NCBI GenBank assembly: GCA_014706295.1
Contig: JACSVZ010000027.1
Coordinates: 4,568,924 to 4,632,923 of the forward strand
DNA: 64,000 nt
DNA from: Lycocorax pyrrhopterus obiensis
Lineage: Eukaryota > Chordata > Aves > Passeriformes > Paradisaeidae
Direction: 5' to 3'
The translations under genes and the position numbers were made by a program. The notes beneath the pieces are model-generated. The model saw nothing but the letters and a program-made list of their open reading frames with translations. It was not told the DNA's origin and did not search any database. Position 1 is the stretch's first letter, and each line of letters starts with the position of its first letter. Positions 36,401 to 45,760 of the stretch are shown here, one piece after another.

Positions 36401-39400
36401 TTCTCAATGCAGGGCACCAGGAATGCTAAAATATCCATATATTCATACAAACCATGGAAGACAAAGTCATAAAGGGACCATTAAACACAAAGATACTTTG
36501 CCACAGGAAATGCTGGATGTGCAGACTTCCCAGAAGCTGGAAAAGATTCTGAGGGAGAATCTCAGTCTGCCACCCTACTCCTGTTTATGCTTTTGCCCTC
36601 ACGTTTGTTGTTACCCAGTGCTGGTGAAGGTGGTGAAGCCACATAAACCTTTGGCCTGAGTTCTACAGGCCTGGACAGGGATTATCTCAAGGATATCCTC
36701 TGGCCCAGTGGTGGCCAGTGGGATTTGGGAGAAGGTGGCCTTGCCATTCTCCAGGCTCTGAAGGATGTTGGGTGTGGATATTTGTGGAAGAAAGGCACCA
36801 TAAAAACCTCTGAAGAATTTGATTCCACTTCCAGAGCAATCTCAATAGTGCACAGCAAATACAGCCTGGGACCACACACAGAGATTCCGAGTCTAATTCA
36901 TCATTTTCACCATTCAAAGCAAAAGCTTCATGGGAAAAACACTTCCTAAAACTGGATCCAGCAACACTTTGAATTCTGAAAGAGGTAATGCAGCACCCTA
37001 CACAGATAGTTGGTTGCACAGGCAAACTGACTTAATATTTATTATTATTTTTACTATCGTTGTTGTTGTTGTTGAATTTCTGAAGTTGCAACACATGGAG
37101 TAACTTGGTTTTTCTCTAGCAATGGAGGTCAGAAATAACCAGATGGAGAGAACAGAGTTAATGAAGTAAGCAGTAAATTAATCCAAGGTTAATCCAAGTG
37201 ACTGAAGCTACCCAGCACACACCTGTCTGTGATAGTCTTCCTTGTGCAAACTCTCACACTTGTCACATGAGGCAGGGCAATGTCAGCAGGAAATAATTAT
37301 ATAAATTATATAAATGTATATAAATTATATCAATAATTCCACCACAGTGTTTGAGGCTCCCAGGATCAGGAGTCACACAGTCGGAGCACAGACACAGCTC
37401 CCAAAACTCCTCTCTCACACAACTTTCAATTTAGACAAGCAGAGAGGGATCCAAGGAGGTGCCCAAGGCCATGCAGGTGACAGTGGCACAGCTGGGAGCA
37501 GAAGTCACTCTCCGAGCCAGGACAGCCAGAGAGATTGCCCCTGTGAGTGGAGGCTCTGCAGGCTCCCACCACAACTGTGTTTTATCAGGGCAGAGCCAAC
37601 ACCGGATCTGATCGAGATCAGAGTATGCAAACGTTCGTACAAGATTAAATATAAAATATGCAGATATTTGCAGTCGGGCAAACTGCATCGTTTTAGATGA
37701 TTTAGAGTTTATTATCTACAGATCATACAGCAAAGAAAGTGAACTCTTTGAATTAATGCACACCTGCTCGCAATCTGAAAGAACAATAAGGATCTCCAAC
37801 TTTATTTCTCTCTCCTTTTCTGTCTAAGCACTTTGCTAAATTCATCTATTTCCTTTAATCTCCTTCCAGCCACATTCCAGCTGCTTAAGAGACTTTTAAT
37901 GAGAGCCTGTTCCTGTGCAATGCCCAATGTCCTCTGGATCTGAAAGGTCTTAAAAACCAGTAAAAATATGCCTTTCCTACCTCTCCCAAGTAAGGAGAAA
38001 AATCAAAGCAGCCCACAACAGGACTCCATATCTGATTTCAGGCGCCTTTCATGTTCCACAGGAATATCTACACCCCACAGAGAGCTGCAAGAAGCCTCCA
38101 GGAAAGGCTGAGAGAATGTGGGACACGACAGATGGAACCAAGGCCTGTGCAGGGCACAAAGGTCCCCAGCTCTCCTCTGTCCCCGGCAGCTCTGTGAAAC
38201 AGAGTTTTCATCCTTTCAGAAACAGCGCAGTTTAATCCTCCCCATTTGTCCCTGGACGAAAGGATGGCCTGTGAGTGCTGTGCTGCTGTGACTTACCAGG
38301 ATGGTTCCTGTGCTTTGTACCCCCACTGCCCACAAAGGAGGTGGCAGAAATCCCCAGAGTGTCTGAACTATAAATCTCAAGAATCAATATTGAGATTGAA
38401 CAGTTGATATCAAAGCTTTTTACTTTCCTCCATCAGAGTTGTCATTTCAGCCCCTCGGGCAGGTGTCTCTATACCTGCTATCCTCCAGGTTTTCTATCAA
38501 GTTTCTGCTCCTCACAGAGAGAAAAAGCTTGAATTAAAACCTCAGGTGAGTTCACACGACGCTGTGAGTCAGAATCCTTTGAGATGGATTGTTTGCTGTT
38601 TGCTGCAAGCCCTGCCTGGGAGCAGTAACAGATGATGTGTCCAGATCCAGACTCATTTTTTAAAAAGAATTCTCCTGAAGCTCCACAGAGAACAGGATAT
38701 AAAATTCCTACATCAGAAGAGCTGCCAGTTTGGGAGGAGAGGCAGTAACCAGGTCAGGCTCCTGCACAGGGCTCTCCATCCTCACCTGCTCTGGGCTCCC
38801 ACAGTCTGGACATCCTTGGTTTGGCTCTTTCCACCTCCCAGCTCAGCCACATGAAATATCTCCATGTGGATCCCGATTCCAGGGCGGTGCCAGGGCTGAC
38901 AGGCCCCCAGCCCAGGGCAGCAACAGGGCAGTTGTTACAGGGGACAGCAGATTTTCAGTCTAACTCTGGGCTGGCCACATTCCCCAGAGCATTCCTGGCA
39001 TGAAACACTCAACACCCAGTGGGATGGGTTTTTAGAACCTGTGATACACTGAGATAGTGACTGACGAGATTCTGGGAGCTGAAGAGAATCAAAAAGCATC
39101 CATGAAAAGCCTTTCCCTCTGCAATGCGTCTGCAGGCCCACAGCCCCTTTGCTGTTTCACCACAGACTCCATCCTCAGTCTTCCCAAATCTCAGCTGAAA
39201 GTTTCCTTCCCTCTCCATTTCTGCTCTTTCTCTCTGTTTTTTAATACCCCATTATTCTGTGTGACCAACAATGACAAAAATGATGCTGTAACAAACCCTC
39301 CTGAAAGAGGATTTGCCCTTTGAGGAACAATGATGCAGCCTGTAAATAATATCAGCATTTAATTATCAGCTCAACAGGAAGAGATATATCCTCAGAAACC

Positions 39401-42400
39401 TTTCCAGGAGCACTCAGAACTGGACAGCAGAGTCGCCATTTGAGGTGCATTTGGTCCATTCGATTTTTCAGGGAAATGCTGCAATAAAACAGTGCCAAAG
39501 AAAGCAACGGAATGTGGGTAACTGGGCTAATGGGATGGAAACCGAGCCTGGCTGGACATCTCCAGAAGGATACACGGGATGTGAGCACAGCTTTTTAAGG
39601 ATGATCATATTTACTTTAAGGTATCATTTAACACATTATGCTGTTTCCAAACCTGTGCAAGGCCCAGCTTCAATAGCCCAGCAAGTCACGTGCTGTTTTT
39701 ACTCTCTAACAGCCCCAAAAAAATCCTTCCATGAGAAAATGAACAATTGTGGCTCTGGCTTTGATGGAGCAGAACCAGCACTAAAGACAGAGGGCACAGG
39801 TAGGGCTGAATCAAGAGGAGCTGTGAGCCCAGGCAGCACATCCTGTGGGATCCCAGGCACCTCTGCAGCCACCAGAGGCTTTTCAGGGTGAGTTATAAGG
39901 AAATGCTGCCCGTGGAGCAGGGGCCAGCCTGGCCCGTGGATGAGACACGTCCCAGCCTGTTCCACAGAGGTCTCCCCAGGAGAAGGCTTTGATCAGGTTT
40001 GGTGCTTCCACCTTCCCACCGACCTCCTACCTGGGGTAGGTCTGTTCTGGATTCTGCCCTGGGAGAAGCTCTTTGCCCTCCAGCACATCCTAAATGACTT
40101 TTCACCTTGTGAAACATGAACAAGGAGACAACAGGAGGCTTAGAGCTTTTAATGAGGTCTGGAGACATTCCCACCACCGGAGGAGCTGAACATCCTGAGA
40201 GGAAAAACATGAAAAGGAGGGAAAGCTTTACAGGACGCTGCAGGGTGGGGGAGGATTGAAGCAAAGGTGGAAGCAAAACCAGCACAAAGGGAGTCAGGAG
40301 GTGAGGACTGGACACTCCTGGATTCCTGCATCCAGAGAGCCAGGCAAGCCCAACACAACCCCAACAACAGCCCAGGCCACGTTTCACACAGAGCTTGTTT
40401 TCGCTCCCTCTCCTAAAAGCAGGTTTTAATTTACCCGCTGCGGACCCAGCACCAGGAGTTCAGGATCTGCTCAAGCACAGCCAGCGCACAGACACCAGTG
40501 AGCCAACAGCTCCAGGTACTGGGAATGGGGTCAGAGCTCTGCTGGATGGGGCTTGGAGCAACCTGGTCGAGTGGAAGATGTCCCTGCCCATTGCAGGGGG
40601 TGGGACTGGGTGATCTTTAAAGGTCCCTTCCAACCCAACCCCCTCTAGGTTTCTCTGAATTTATCCATTGTAATGCTGTGTTCACTCTGGCAAAACTTTG
40701 TTTTCTGTATTTAAAGGTGAGCTGCATCTTTGCCGGGCCCTTCGACTGTTTTTGCTGGACTGTCCCGTACACTTCATGCTTCACCTTTGTCCTGCCGGAA
40801 TCAAACGTGGCATCTCCTTCACCCTTTGAACCGGCAATACTTCACCTTTGCCACACCCACAGCAGAAAGGGCTCAGGCTGCCACCCAAAAGCCTCCTTCA
40901 CTTTTTCTTACATCTTTGCAGGTTTTCTCCATTAAGTGTTTGGAAAGCCAAGATTTGGCTCTCGTGCCTAAGTCCCTCCTATTTGGCTAAACTTAGAACC
41001 AGACCACTGACCCAGGGTCCCCAGTCCCCTCCAGTTCAGTAATAATTCAGGTGTGAGATTGGTTTTCTCCCAAACCAAGCCACATCAGACCACATTCACT
41101 TCTAAAATACTCAAGCTCCTCTCGAGTCTGTCAACTCAGTTTTGTACCTGAAAGCACCCATGTATCACACTGCTCATCACCACCAAACTCCCTGGGTTCT
41201 TAGGCTTGGGTTTCTTCTTTTGACTTTCAGATGAAGAGGTGAAAATATGCAGGACACACCTGTGTCAGACACCTCAAGGAAAAAGAACCACATGGAAAAT
41301 TGAACCTACAGCCTCAGATCCTGAGCTGTGCAAGGTCCAGAGGCAGCACACACAGATTTCACGTGCCCAAAAAGCTGCTTGTACCAAACAGATCATTGAC
41401 ACAGAGCAAAGGATCGCTCAGGTCGCTTTAACAGAGTCCAGCTTGAGCAATGGTCAGTGACAGCTCTGTGTTGTTATCTGGAAGTGCAGCACGAATTCAT
41501 TCACTTCCCCTGGCACAGCCACGTGCACATCCCTGTGGCTGGAAAGCCAAACTGTCCCTGCAGCCCAATCTCTTCATGGAGTGAGTGCTGCCACAGGCTC
41601 TGAGTGACTGAGAAAGGGGAGCCCCCACCCAGCACGGGCTTAGGTGTGAATTAGGGTGAATGATACAATTAATAAATTTAAAATCCAGATGATTTAAGGA
41701 AGCTTCGCAGCAGAAATGAAATACCAGTCATGTCCTAGGTGAGAAGTGCCAAGCCAGCAGTCACTTCCCAGCAAACGTAGGAAGAAGCATCTGGCATGTG
41801 GTGGGAGGATCAGTGGAGAGGGGACAAGGCCCTCCACGTGTGTAAGGCAGCCCAGACCAGTCCTGAGTGCTACAAGCACTGAATTACGAATGCTTGTGCC
41901 TGTTCTACCCTCACTGATACGGGCACCAACAGCTCTGGTTACCATAAGGGTCTGGAAATCCTTCCTGAGGAGCAGCTCACACAGAAAACCAGACAAAACC
42001 CCCCAGAACACTGCATGGGAAATTCTGCGTTGACCCAGCCTGTTCCAAACCCGTGTTTGCCTTTATCCCAAGCAAACTAAAACGCGAGGGGAAGACCCAG
42101 GGACAGCTGTGCCCAAGCGATCCTGGTCCTGCACTCCGGGCTGGAGCAGCAGCTCTGCCTCTCTGTGCCCGAGCACAGCCTCTGTTCCTGGGCTGGCTTT
42201 AAGCCGTGGAGCCCCGCAGCACCTTCATGTCCCCATCCCTGCCTGCTGAGCCCTGGCTCCCTGTGCCAGCCCCATCTTCCCACCTTGTCCCCCCAGGGAA
42301 GCAGCCTGCAGGGAGGGATCAGTGCCGGCCGCTGCCGGGGCTAATTCGCACCCTGAGAGACCCGGAGCACACTTCAGGGGTGTAATCCAGTTTTCCTCCC

Positions 42401-43121
42401 TCTTGCTCCAAGCCAACAGAATCTCCCACCCATTTCCACATCCCGCTCTTGCACGGTTGATCCTCCCCTGGTCCCCTCCGTCCCGCGGGGGCCCCTGCGA
42501 CCCCAGCACACGGTGTCCCCTTCCCGAGCCCCCCGCCCCGCATCGCCCCGCCGGGACGGTCCCCGCGGTGCCAGCGCTGCCCGGGGCAGTGCGGGGGATG
42601 CGCGGGGCGCTGCAGGTGCGCGGCTCGGCCGGGACCCCCTCGCAGCCACGGGGACGTGCCCGGGGACCGGGGCAGCCCCGCGGAGCCCCCGCGCCCCCTC
42701 CGCAGAGCATCCGCGGGGAACGGCGCTCCCACGGTGCCGGCGCTGTCCCAAAGGACGCTCCGAGCTGCCTGCGGACACTCGCGCTCGTCCCCTGGTCCCG
42801 GTGCTGCCCCACGGAAACTCCGAACTGCCCCACGGACACTCTGCATTCCCTCCCGGCGCTGTCCCAAAGGACGTCGTGCTCCTCCCCGGGTCCCGGTGCC
42901 GCCCCACGGACACCCCGAGCTGCCCCACGGACACTCCGTCCCCCCGCCCCGGGTGCCGGTGCCGCCCCACGGACCCTCGCGCTCCCCCCGGGTCCCGGCG
43001 CGAAGGCGGCGCCGGGGCCGGACCCCGCGGGCGGTGCTGACCCGAAGTAGGCGGCGGCGGGCGGCGGCGGCAGGAGGAGGAGGAGGAGGAGGATGCGGCT
43101 GAGTTTGGCGGCGGAGCGCAT
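26926..43121 (-). CDS. WNT9B: WNT9B, complete four-exon coding region (secreted Wnt ligand)
   Basis: Joined coding segments are 43121-43042, 34441-34185, 28551-28286 and 27402-26926 (80+257+266+477 = 1080 nt, 359 residues plus TAG). Seen: a signal peptide with a seven-leucine core (residues 10-17, likely cut after A24), a mature start YFGLTG, the sequon N100-[10 protein letters not shown] near 144-151, the motif [10 protein letters not shown] (211-220) whose S217 matches the palmitoleoylated serine of Wnts, and a C-terminal cysteine domain ending YSCKQ. I count 24 cysteines, the full Wnt set. Family knowledge: Wnt9b is lipidated by Porcupine in the ER, exported by Wntless, and binds Frizzled/LRP6. 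It acts in kidney tubule, Mullerian duct and facial development. WNT9B is preferred to WNT9A because [28 protein letters not shown] and [14 protein letters not shown] match it; the length is close to the mammalian protein (about 357). No frameshift or missing key residue is seen. Confidence 0.96.
27403..28285 (-). other. WNT9B: WNT9B intron 3
   Basis: This 883-bp phase-0 GT-AG intron has an AT-rich middle (about 27520-27780). I see no CR1 copy, tandem repeat or other gene in it. Confidence 0.9.
28286..28551 (-). CDS. WNT9B: WNT9B coding exon 3
   Basis: This 266-bp exon encodes residues 113-201, from (G)[17 protein letters not shown] to [11 protein letters not shown]. The acceptor is a pyrimidine-rich tract ending cccgtgcag above 28551, and the donor is gtaggag at 28285, after AAG. 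It contains C136, C144, C146 and C163, including [12 protein letters not shown] and WQWGVCGDN, both invariant in Wnts. The exon ends in phase 0 at GIK, a common Wnt exon boundary. Confidence 0.95.
29770..29850 (-). mobile_element. Short CR1-like fragment
   Basis: AGGTTGGAAGGCACCTCTAG then CACCAAGTCCAACCTCAAAT matches the CR1 3' end pattern in reverse. Short and diverged. Confidence 0.55.
31587..31795 (-). mobile_element. Diverged CR1 LINE fragment
   Basis: Blocks match the CR1 3' end in reverse: ACATTTAGGGTGGAAGGACT, CCTGCTCAAAGCAGGGCTGG, CCAGGGCTTTGTCCAACTGA and ATCATGGAAATTCCGTGTCT (from GATGGAGATTCCAC). It lies within WNT9B intron 2. Confidence 0.75.
33916..33995. repeat. 20-bp minisatellite, four units, in WNT9B intron 2
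   Basis: Alternating units CCTTCCAAACCCTCCTCCTG and CTTTCCAAACCGTCCTCCCA give an A-B-A-B order (a 40-bp dimer repeated twice). It is about 190 bp downstream, in gene direction, of the exon 2 donor. Confidence 0.9.
34185..34441 (-). CDS. WNT9B: WNT9B coding exon 2
   Basis: This 257-bp exon encodes residues 27-113. The acceptor is a strong polypyrimidine tract ending ccttccag just above 34441, and the donor is gtacaag at 34184. It carries four conserved cysteines (C56, C69, C90, C101), the [17 protein letters not shown] helix and [14 protein letters not shown], the signature of the Wnt N-terminal domain with its conserved N-glycosylation site at N100. It ends one base into Gly113 (phase 1), which exon 3 completes as GGT. 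The Gly-Pro-Ser-rich stretch after ALTHFPSL (residues 40-51) is the variable part. Confidence 0.95.
34480..34617 (+). mobile_element. CR1 LINE 3'-end fragment
   Basis: GTGTCCCTGCCCATGGCACA, then GGTCTTTACAGGTCCATTCC and a GGGATTCTGTGAGGATTC terminus, is the last 130 bp of CR1 in sense. It starts about 40 bp upstream of exon 2 and so sits close to its branch-point region. Confidence 0.85.
35927..36330 (+). mobile_element. Possible decayed CR1 reverse-transcriptase stretch
   Basis: GAGTCAACACAGCTTCTGTGG and the following bases translate to [15 protein letters not shown], vaguely like the QHGF-x-GRSCLTNL segment of CR1/L3 reverse transcriptases. The match is weak and the surroundings are unremarkable. 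Confidence 0.25.
37289..37340. repeat. AT-rich imperfect inverted repeat
   Basis: Arms of about 24 bp, from GGAAATAATTATATAA to TTATATCAATAATTCC, flank a short loop near AATG. It could extrude as a hairpin. It lies in WNT9B intron 1. Confidence 0.7.
40535..40655 (+). mobile_element. CR1 LINE 3'-end fragment
   Basis: GATGGGGCTTGGAGCAACCT, AGATGTCCCTGCCCATTGCA and GGTCCCTTCCAACCCAACCC form the last 120 bp of CR1 in sense, within WNT9B intron 1. Confidence 0.92.
42735..43005. repeat. Degenerate GC-rich tandem repeat in WNT9B intron 1
   Basis: The motif GCCCCACGGAC recurs at least five times, with related CTGTCCCAAAGGACG blocks and CCCGGGTCCCGGTG spacers. The period is uneven (about 22-40 bp). 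It begins a few tens of bases inside the exon 1 donor. Confidence 0.75.
43042..43121 (-). CDS. WNT9B: WNT9B coding exon 1 (start codon and signal peptide)
   Basis: The ATG is at 43121-43119 with A at -3, a good Kozak context. The exon encodes residues 1-26 and two bases of Gly27. A basic N-terminus (R2, K6, R9) precedes a leucine run, four prolines and AAA-YFG, a typical signal peptide. The exon ends in GG followed by the donor gtcagc at 43041. The missing base of Gly27 comes from the first base of exon 2 and gives YFG-LTG, the expected Wnt9b junction. The leucine run comes from a CTC/CTG-rich tract (a GAG/GGA repeat on the plus strand near 43070-43093), so its length may vary between individuals or species. 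Confidence 0.93.
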
Positions 43122-43200
43122 GGTGCGGGCGGTGCCGGTCCCAGCTCGCTGCGGGCCGCCCGGCGCCGCGGCTCTTTAAGCAGGAGGCGGGGCGGCCCCG
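43122..43200 (-). promoter_or_regulatory. WNT9B: Putative WNT9B core promoter and 5' leader
   Basis: On the minus strand a TATA-like CTTAAAGA lies at 43180-43173, with GC boxes (GGGGCGG on the plus strand near 43188-43194) just upstream. A TATA-type start about 30 bp downstream would fall near 43148 and leave a leader of only about 27 nt. The start site is inferred; dispersed initiation across the CpG island is equally possible. Confidence 0.5.
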
Positions 43201-43245
43201 TCCCGTCCCGTCCCGTCCCGTCCCGTCCCGTCCCGTCCCGTCCCA
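43196..43245. repeat. (TCCCG)n pentanucleotide array in the WNT9B promoter
   Basis: Eight perfect TCCCG units lie at 43201-43240, flanked by one imperfect unit on each side. The array is 75-125 bp upstream of the ATG. On the minus (coding) strand it reads as repeated GGGAC, so it has many G3 runs with 2-nt spacers and could form a G-quadruplex. Confidence 0.95.
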
Positions 43246-43327
43246 CCGCCGCCGGGCACCCCCGGGGCTCCCTGGGGACCCGCCGCCCCCCCAGCCCTCG
43301 GGGACGCCGCGCCGGGTCGCGCCCCGC

Positions 43328-43916
43328 CGGGTCCCTCCATCCCCTGGGAGATCTTCAGTCCCCGCGGGATCCCTCCATCCCCATGGGGTCTCTCCATCCC
43401 CGCGGGATCCCTCCATCCCCGCGGGATCCCTCCATCCCCGCGGGATCCCTCCATCCCCGTGGGATCCCTCCATCCCCGCGGGATCCCTCCATCCCCGCGG
43501 GATCCCTGCATCCCCGCGGGATCCCTCCATCCCCATGGGGTCTCTCCATCCCCGTGGGATCCCTCCATCCCCGTGGGATCCCTCCATCCCCGCGGGATCC
43601 CTCCATCCCCATGAGGTCTCTCCATCCCCGCGGGATCCCTGCATCCCCGCGGGATCCCTCCATCCCCATGGGGTCTCTCCATCCCCGTGGGATCCCTCCA
43701 TCCCCGTGGGATCCCTCCATCCCCGCGGGATCCCTCCATCCCCGTGGGATCCCTGCATCCCCGCGGGATCCCTCCATCCCCGCGGGATCCCTCCATCCCC
43801 ATGGGGTCTCTCCATCCCCGTGGGATCCCTCCATCCCCGCGGGATCCCTCCATCCCCATGAGGTCTCTCCATCCCCGCGGGATCCCTCCATCCCCGCCCG
43901 GTGCCTCCTTGCCCGC
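43328..43916. repeat. 19-bp minisatellite upstream of WNT9B
   Basis: Twenty-eight 19-bp units (43366-43897) run with no insertion or deletion. The base unit is GGGATCCCTCCATCCCCGC. Variants change the last two bases (GC, GT, AT), the third-unit type GGGGTCTCTCCATCCCC or GAGGTCTC, and CTCC to CTGC. Two decayed units precede (43328-43365) and one follows (43898-43916). Most units hold a GGATCC palindrome. Because 3 x 19 = 57 nt, all frames stay open as 19-residue peptide repeats, which explains the very long but non-genic reading frames on both strands. Confidence 0.97.
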
Positions 43917-44284
43917 GGGATCCCACGGCGACCCCCGGGGCTCTGCGCTCCCAGACCGCGGCGGGACACAGTGGGGCTCAGCACCAGGCTCCGGGATGCC
44001 CGGCAGTGCCCCACGGAACGATAGTTGTGGGTGCAGCGGGGGAACATCCCGTTTCCAAGCCTCAGCACTGCCTTCGGGCAGTTGTTTGGGCAGGGAAGCG
44101 TCAGGGAAGAGGTGAGGAGGCACCTGCTGTGCCCGGCCACCCAGCACCCCCAGCACATCCCTCCTTCTGCTCGGGCTCACTGCTCTGCTGTTCATGGATG
44201 TAGATCCCCACACGTCCCGGAGCACGGAGCAGCTCCCACAGACACGTGTAACCAAACATGCACTGCACAGGTGACATCTCCCAG

Positions 44285-44450
44285 AAATGCTGGGGGGAGG
44301 GACCCTTTGGAGGTCTCCAGACCAACCTCCCGGCCCAAGACAGGCTGCTGTCAGATGTAGACAAGGATGGCTGTGGCTTTGCTCAGCCAAGTCCTGCAGA
44401 CCCCTAGGGATGCCCATCCCCACACTTCTCTGGGCACTCGTCCTACAGAT
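44285..44450 (-). mobile_element. Diverged CR1 LINE fragment
   Basis: GGGACCCTTTGGAGGTCTCC, CAGACCAACCTCCCGGCCCA and AGACAAGGATGGCTGTGGCT match a CR1 3' end in reverse, with many changes. Confidence 0.6.
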
Positions 44451-45574
44451 GCACATCCCTCCAGGGGAAGGGGGTTTAACACCCAGCCTGACCCTCCCAA
44501 GTGCAATTACACAAACTTTCACAGAGGAGCTCAGAAGCAAATTTCCAGAACCCCGGAGTGGCCGTGGGAATACAAGTGCAATGCCCGCCCTCCAAGAACA
44601 CTCCCACAAAACCCCAGGACCGTGGAGCCACACGTGTGGAAGGGTCTGGACAGGCACGTGAAACCAGCCTCCCCAGGCAATGAATGAAGGGCTCTGTGCC
44701 AGGCTGGAGGTGCCCTGCTGTACATCCCACCCTCCTCGGAACACCAGGTATCCGGGAGGTGCTTTGCAAACAGCACAGAGGTGTGTGCGAGGCTGAGGAA
44801 CCCAGCACTTCCTAGAGACAAAGAATCCCAGCAGGATCCTCGGGTGCCTCAGGATGGGGAGGGTAAAGGCCTGCTCTCTGCTACTGGCACCAGTGCTGTT
44901 CTCTACTCTTGTCCTTTTTGGGCTTGTCCTTTTTGCTTCCCTTCTGGCCCTTCCCCAGGGCAGAGCATCCCTCAGCCCTGTCCCTGCCTGGCTGGCAGAG
45001 ATGGGCTGTCAGGGACTGGTGGTTTTAGGAGAGGGATTGAGGGCAGCAGGGGTGACAGGAGCAGTCACCATCTACACCAGTCCTACTGCAGCAGGAAGAG
45101 GGAGCCCTGCTCTCCTCCCGTGCCCTGTCCTGAGCTGGGCTGTGCCCCCCGGCCCTGGTGGCACAGGAGGTTGAGCAGGGCTGTGGTTTGGGAAGGGAAG
45201 CAGAGGAAGGTGCGTGGCTGAGTGTCACAGAAGTCTGTGGCTTCATGAAGAGGGTGAGATGGGAGCATCAGATACCATGAAAAATGGGGTGAAGAAGGGC
45301 AGTGTAACTGTTTGAGCCCTCTCAGAGCTCCCCAACACCCAGTGCTGTCCTAGGACCCTGCTGACTCCCCATGAATTGCTCAGCTGCAGCCTCAGCTCAA
45401 CCTTGTTGCCCAAATATTCAAGGAGCAGCAAAGTTCCACATCCCTGCCCCTCTGAAAAGCTCTTCTTTCCTGCTCTTGGCAGGGCTCATCAGGTGAGACA
45501 GAGACTTGCTGATTTTGTCACTCCTGTTCAGAGGTGTTTGCACAAGAAACACTTTCGTGGCTATTTTCCAAAGA

Positions 45575-45760
45575 ATCAGAGTGGTTTGGGTTGGAAAGGA
45601 CCTTACAGACCACCTCATCCATGCAGAGACACCTTCCACTATCCCAGGGTGCTCCAAGCCCCGTCCAACCTGGCCTTGGACACTTCCAGGGATGAAACAT
45701 CCACATTTTCTCACAAATTGTATAGGAATGGCTGGGAGAGGGGGTTGCTTTTGATAACCC
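45575..45760 (-). mobile_element. CR1 LINE 3' fragment (minus orientation)
   Basis: AGAGTGGTTTGGGTTGGAAA, CACTATCCCAGGGTGCTCCA and CCCGTCCAACCTGGCCTTGG are clear. Identity fades after about 45700. Confidence 0.93.

Larger units (their letters stand above)
34442..43041 (-). other. WNT9B: WNT9B intron 1
   Basis: This 8600-bp phase-2 GT-AG intron has a very GC-rich 5' part (about 42480-43041) within the CpG island. Further in are CR1 fragments near 34480 and 40535, a possible decayed LINE stretch near 35927-36330, and an AT-rich imperfect palindrome at 37289-37340. No nested gene is recognised. Confidence 0.9.
42470..43370. promoter_or_regulatory. CpG island over WNT9B exon 1
   Basis: This is the densest CpG cluster in the window, very GC-rich with CG dinucleotides every few bases. 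It covers intron 1's start, exon 1 and the upstream promoter. It grades into the 19-bp minisatellite, each unit of which also carries a CG. Edges are by eye. Confidence 0.8.

Noticed and set aside
42319..44744. Very long minus-strand open frames (over 500 codons) and plus-strand SIP-x-GSLHPRG frames
   Set aside because: They are translations of the 19-bp minisatellite and adjoining GC-rich repeats. A 57-nt super-period leaves every frame open. No domain or start context supports a gene.
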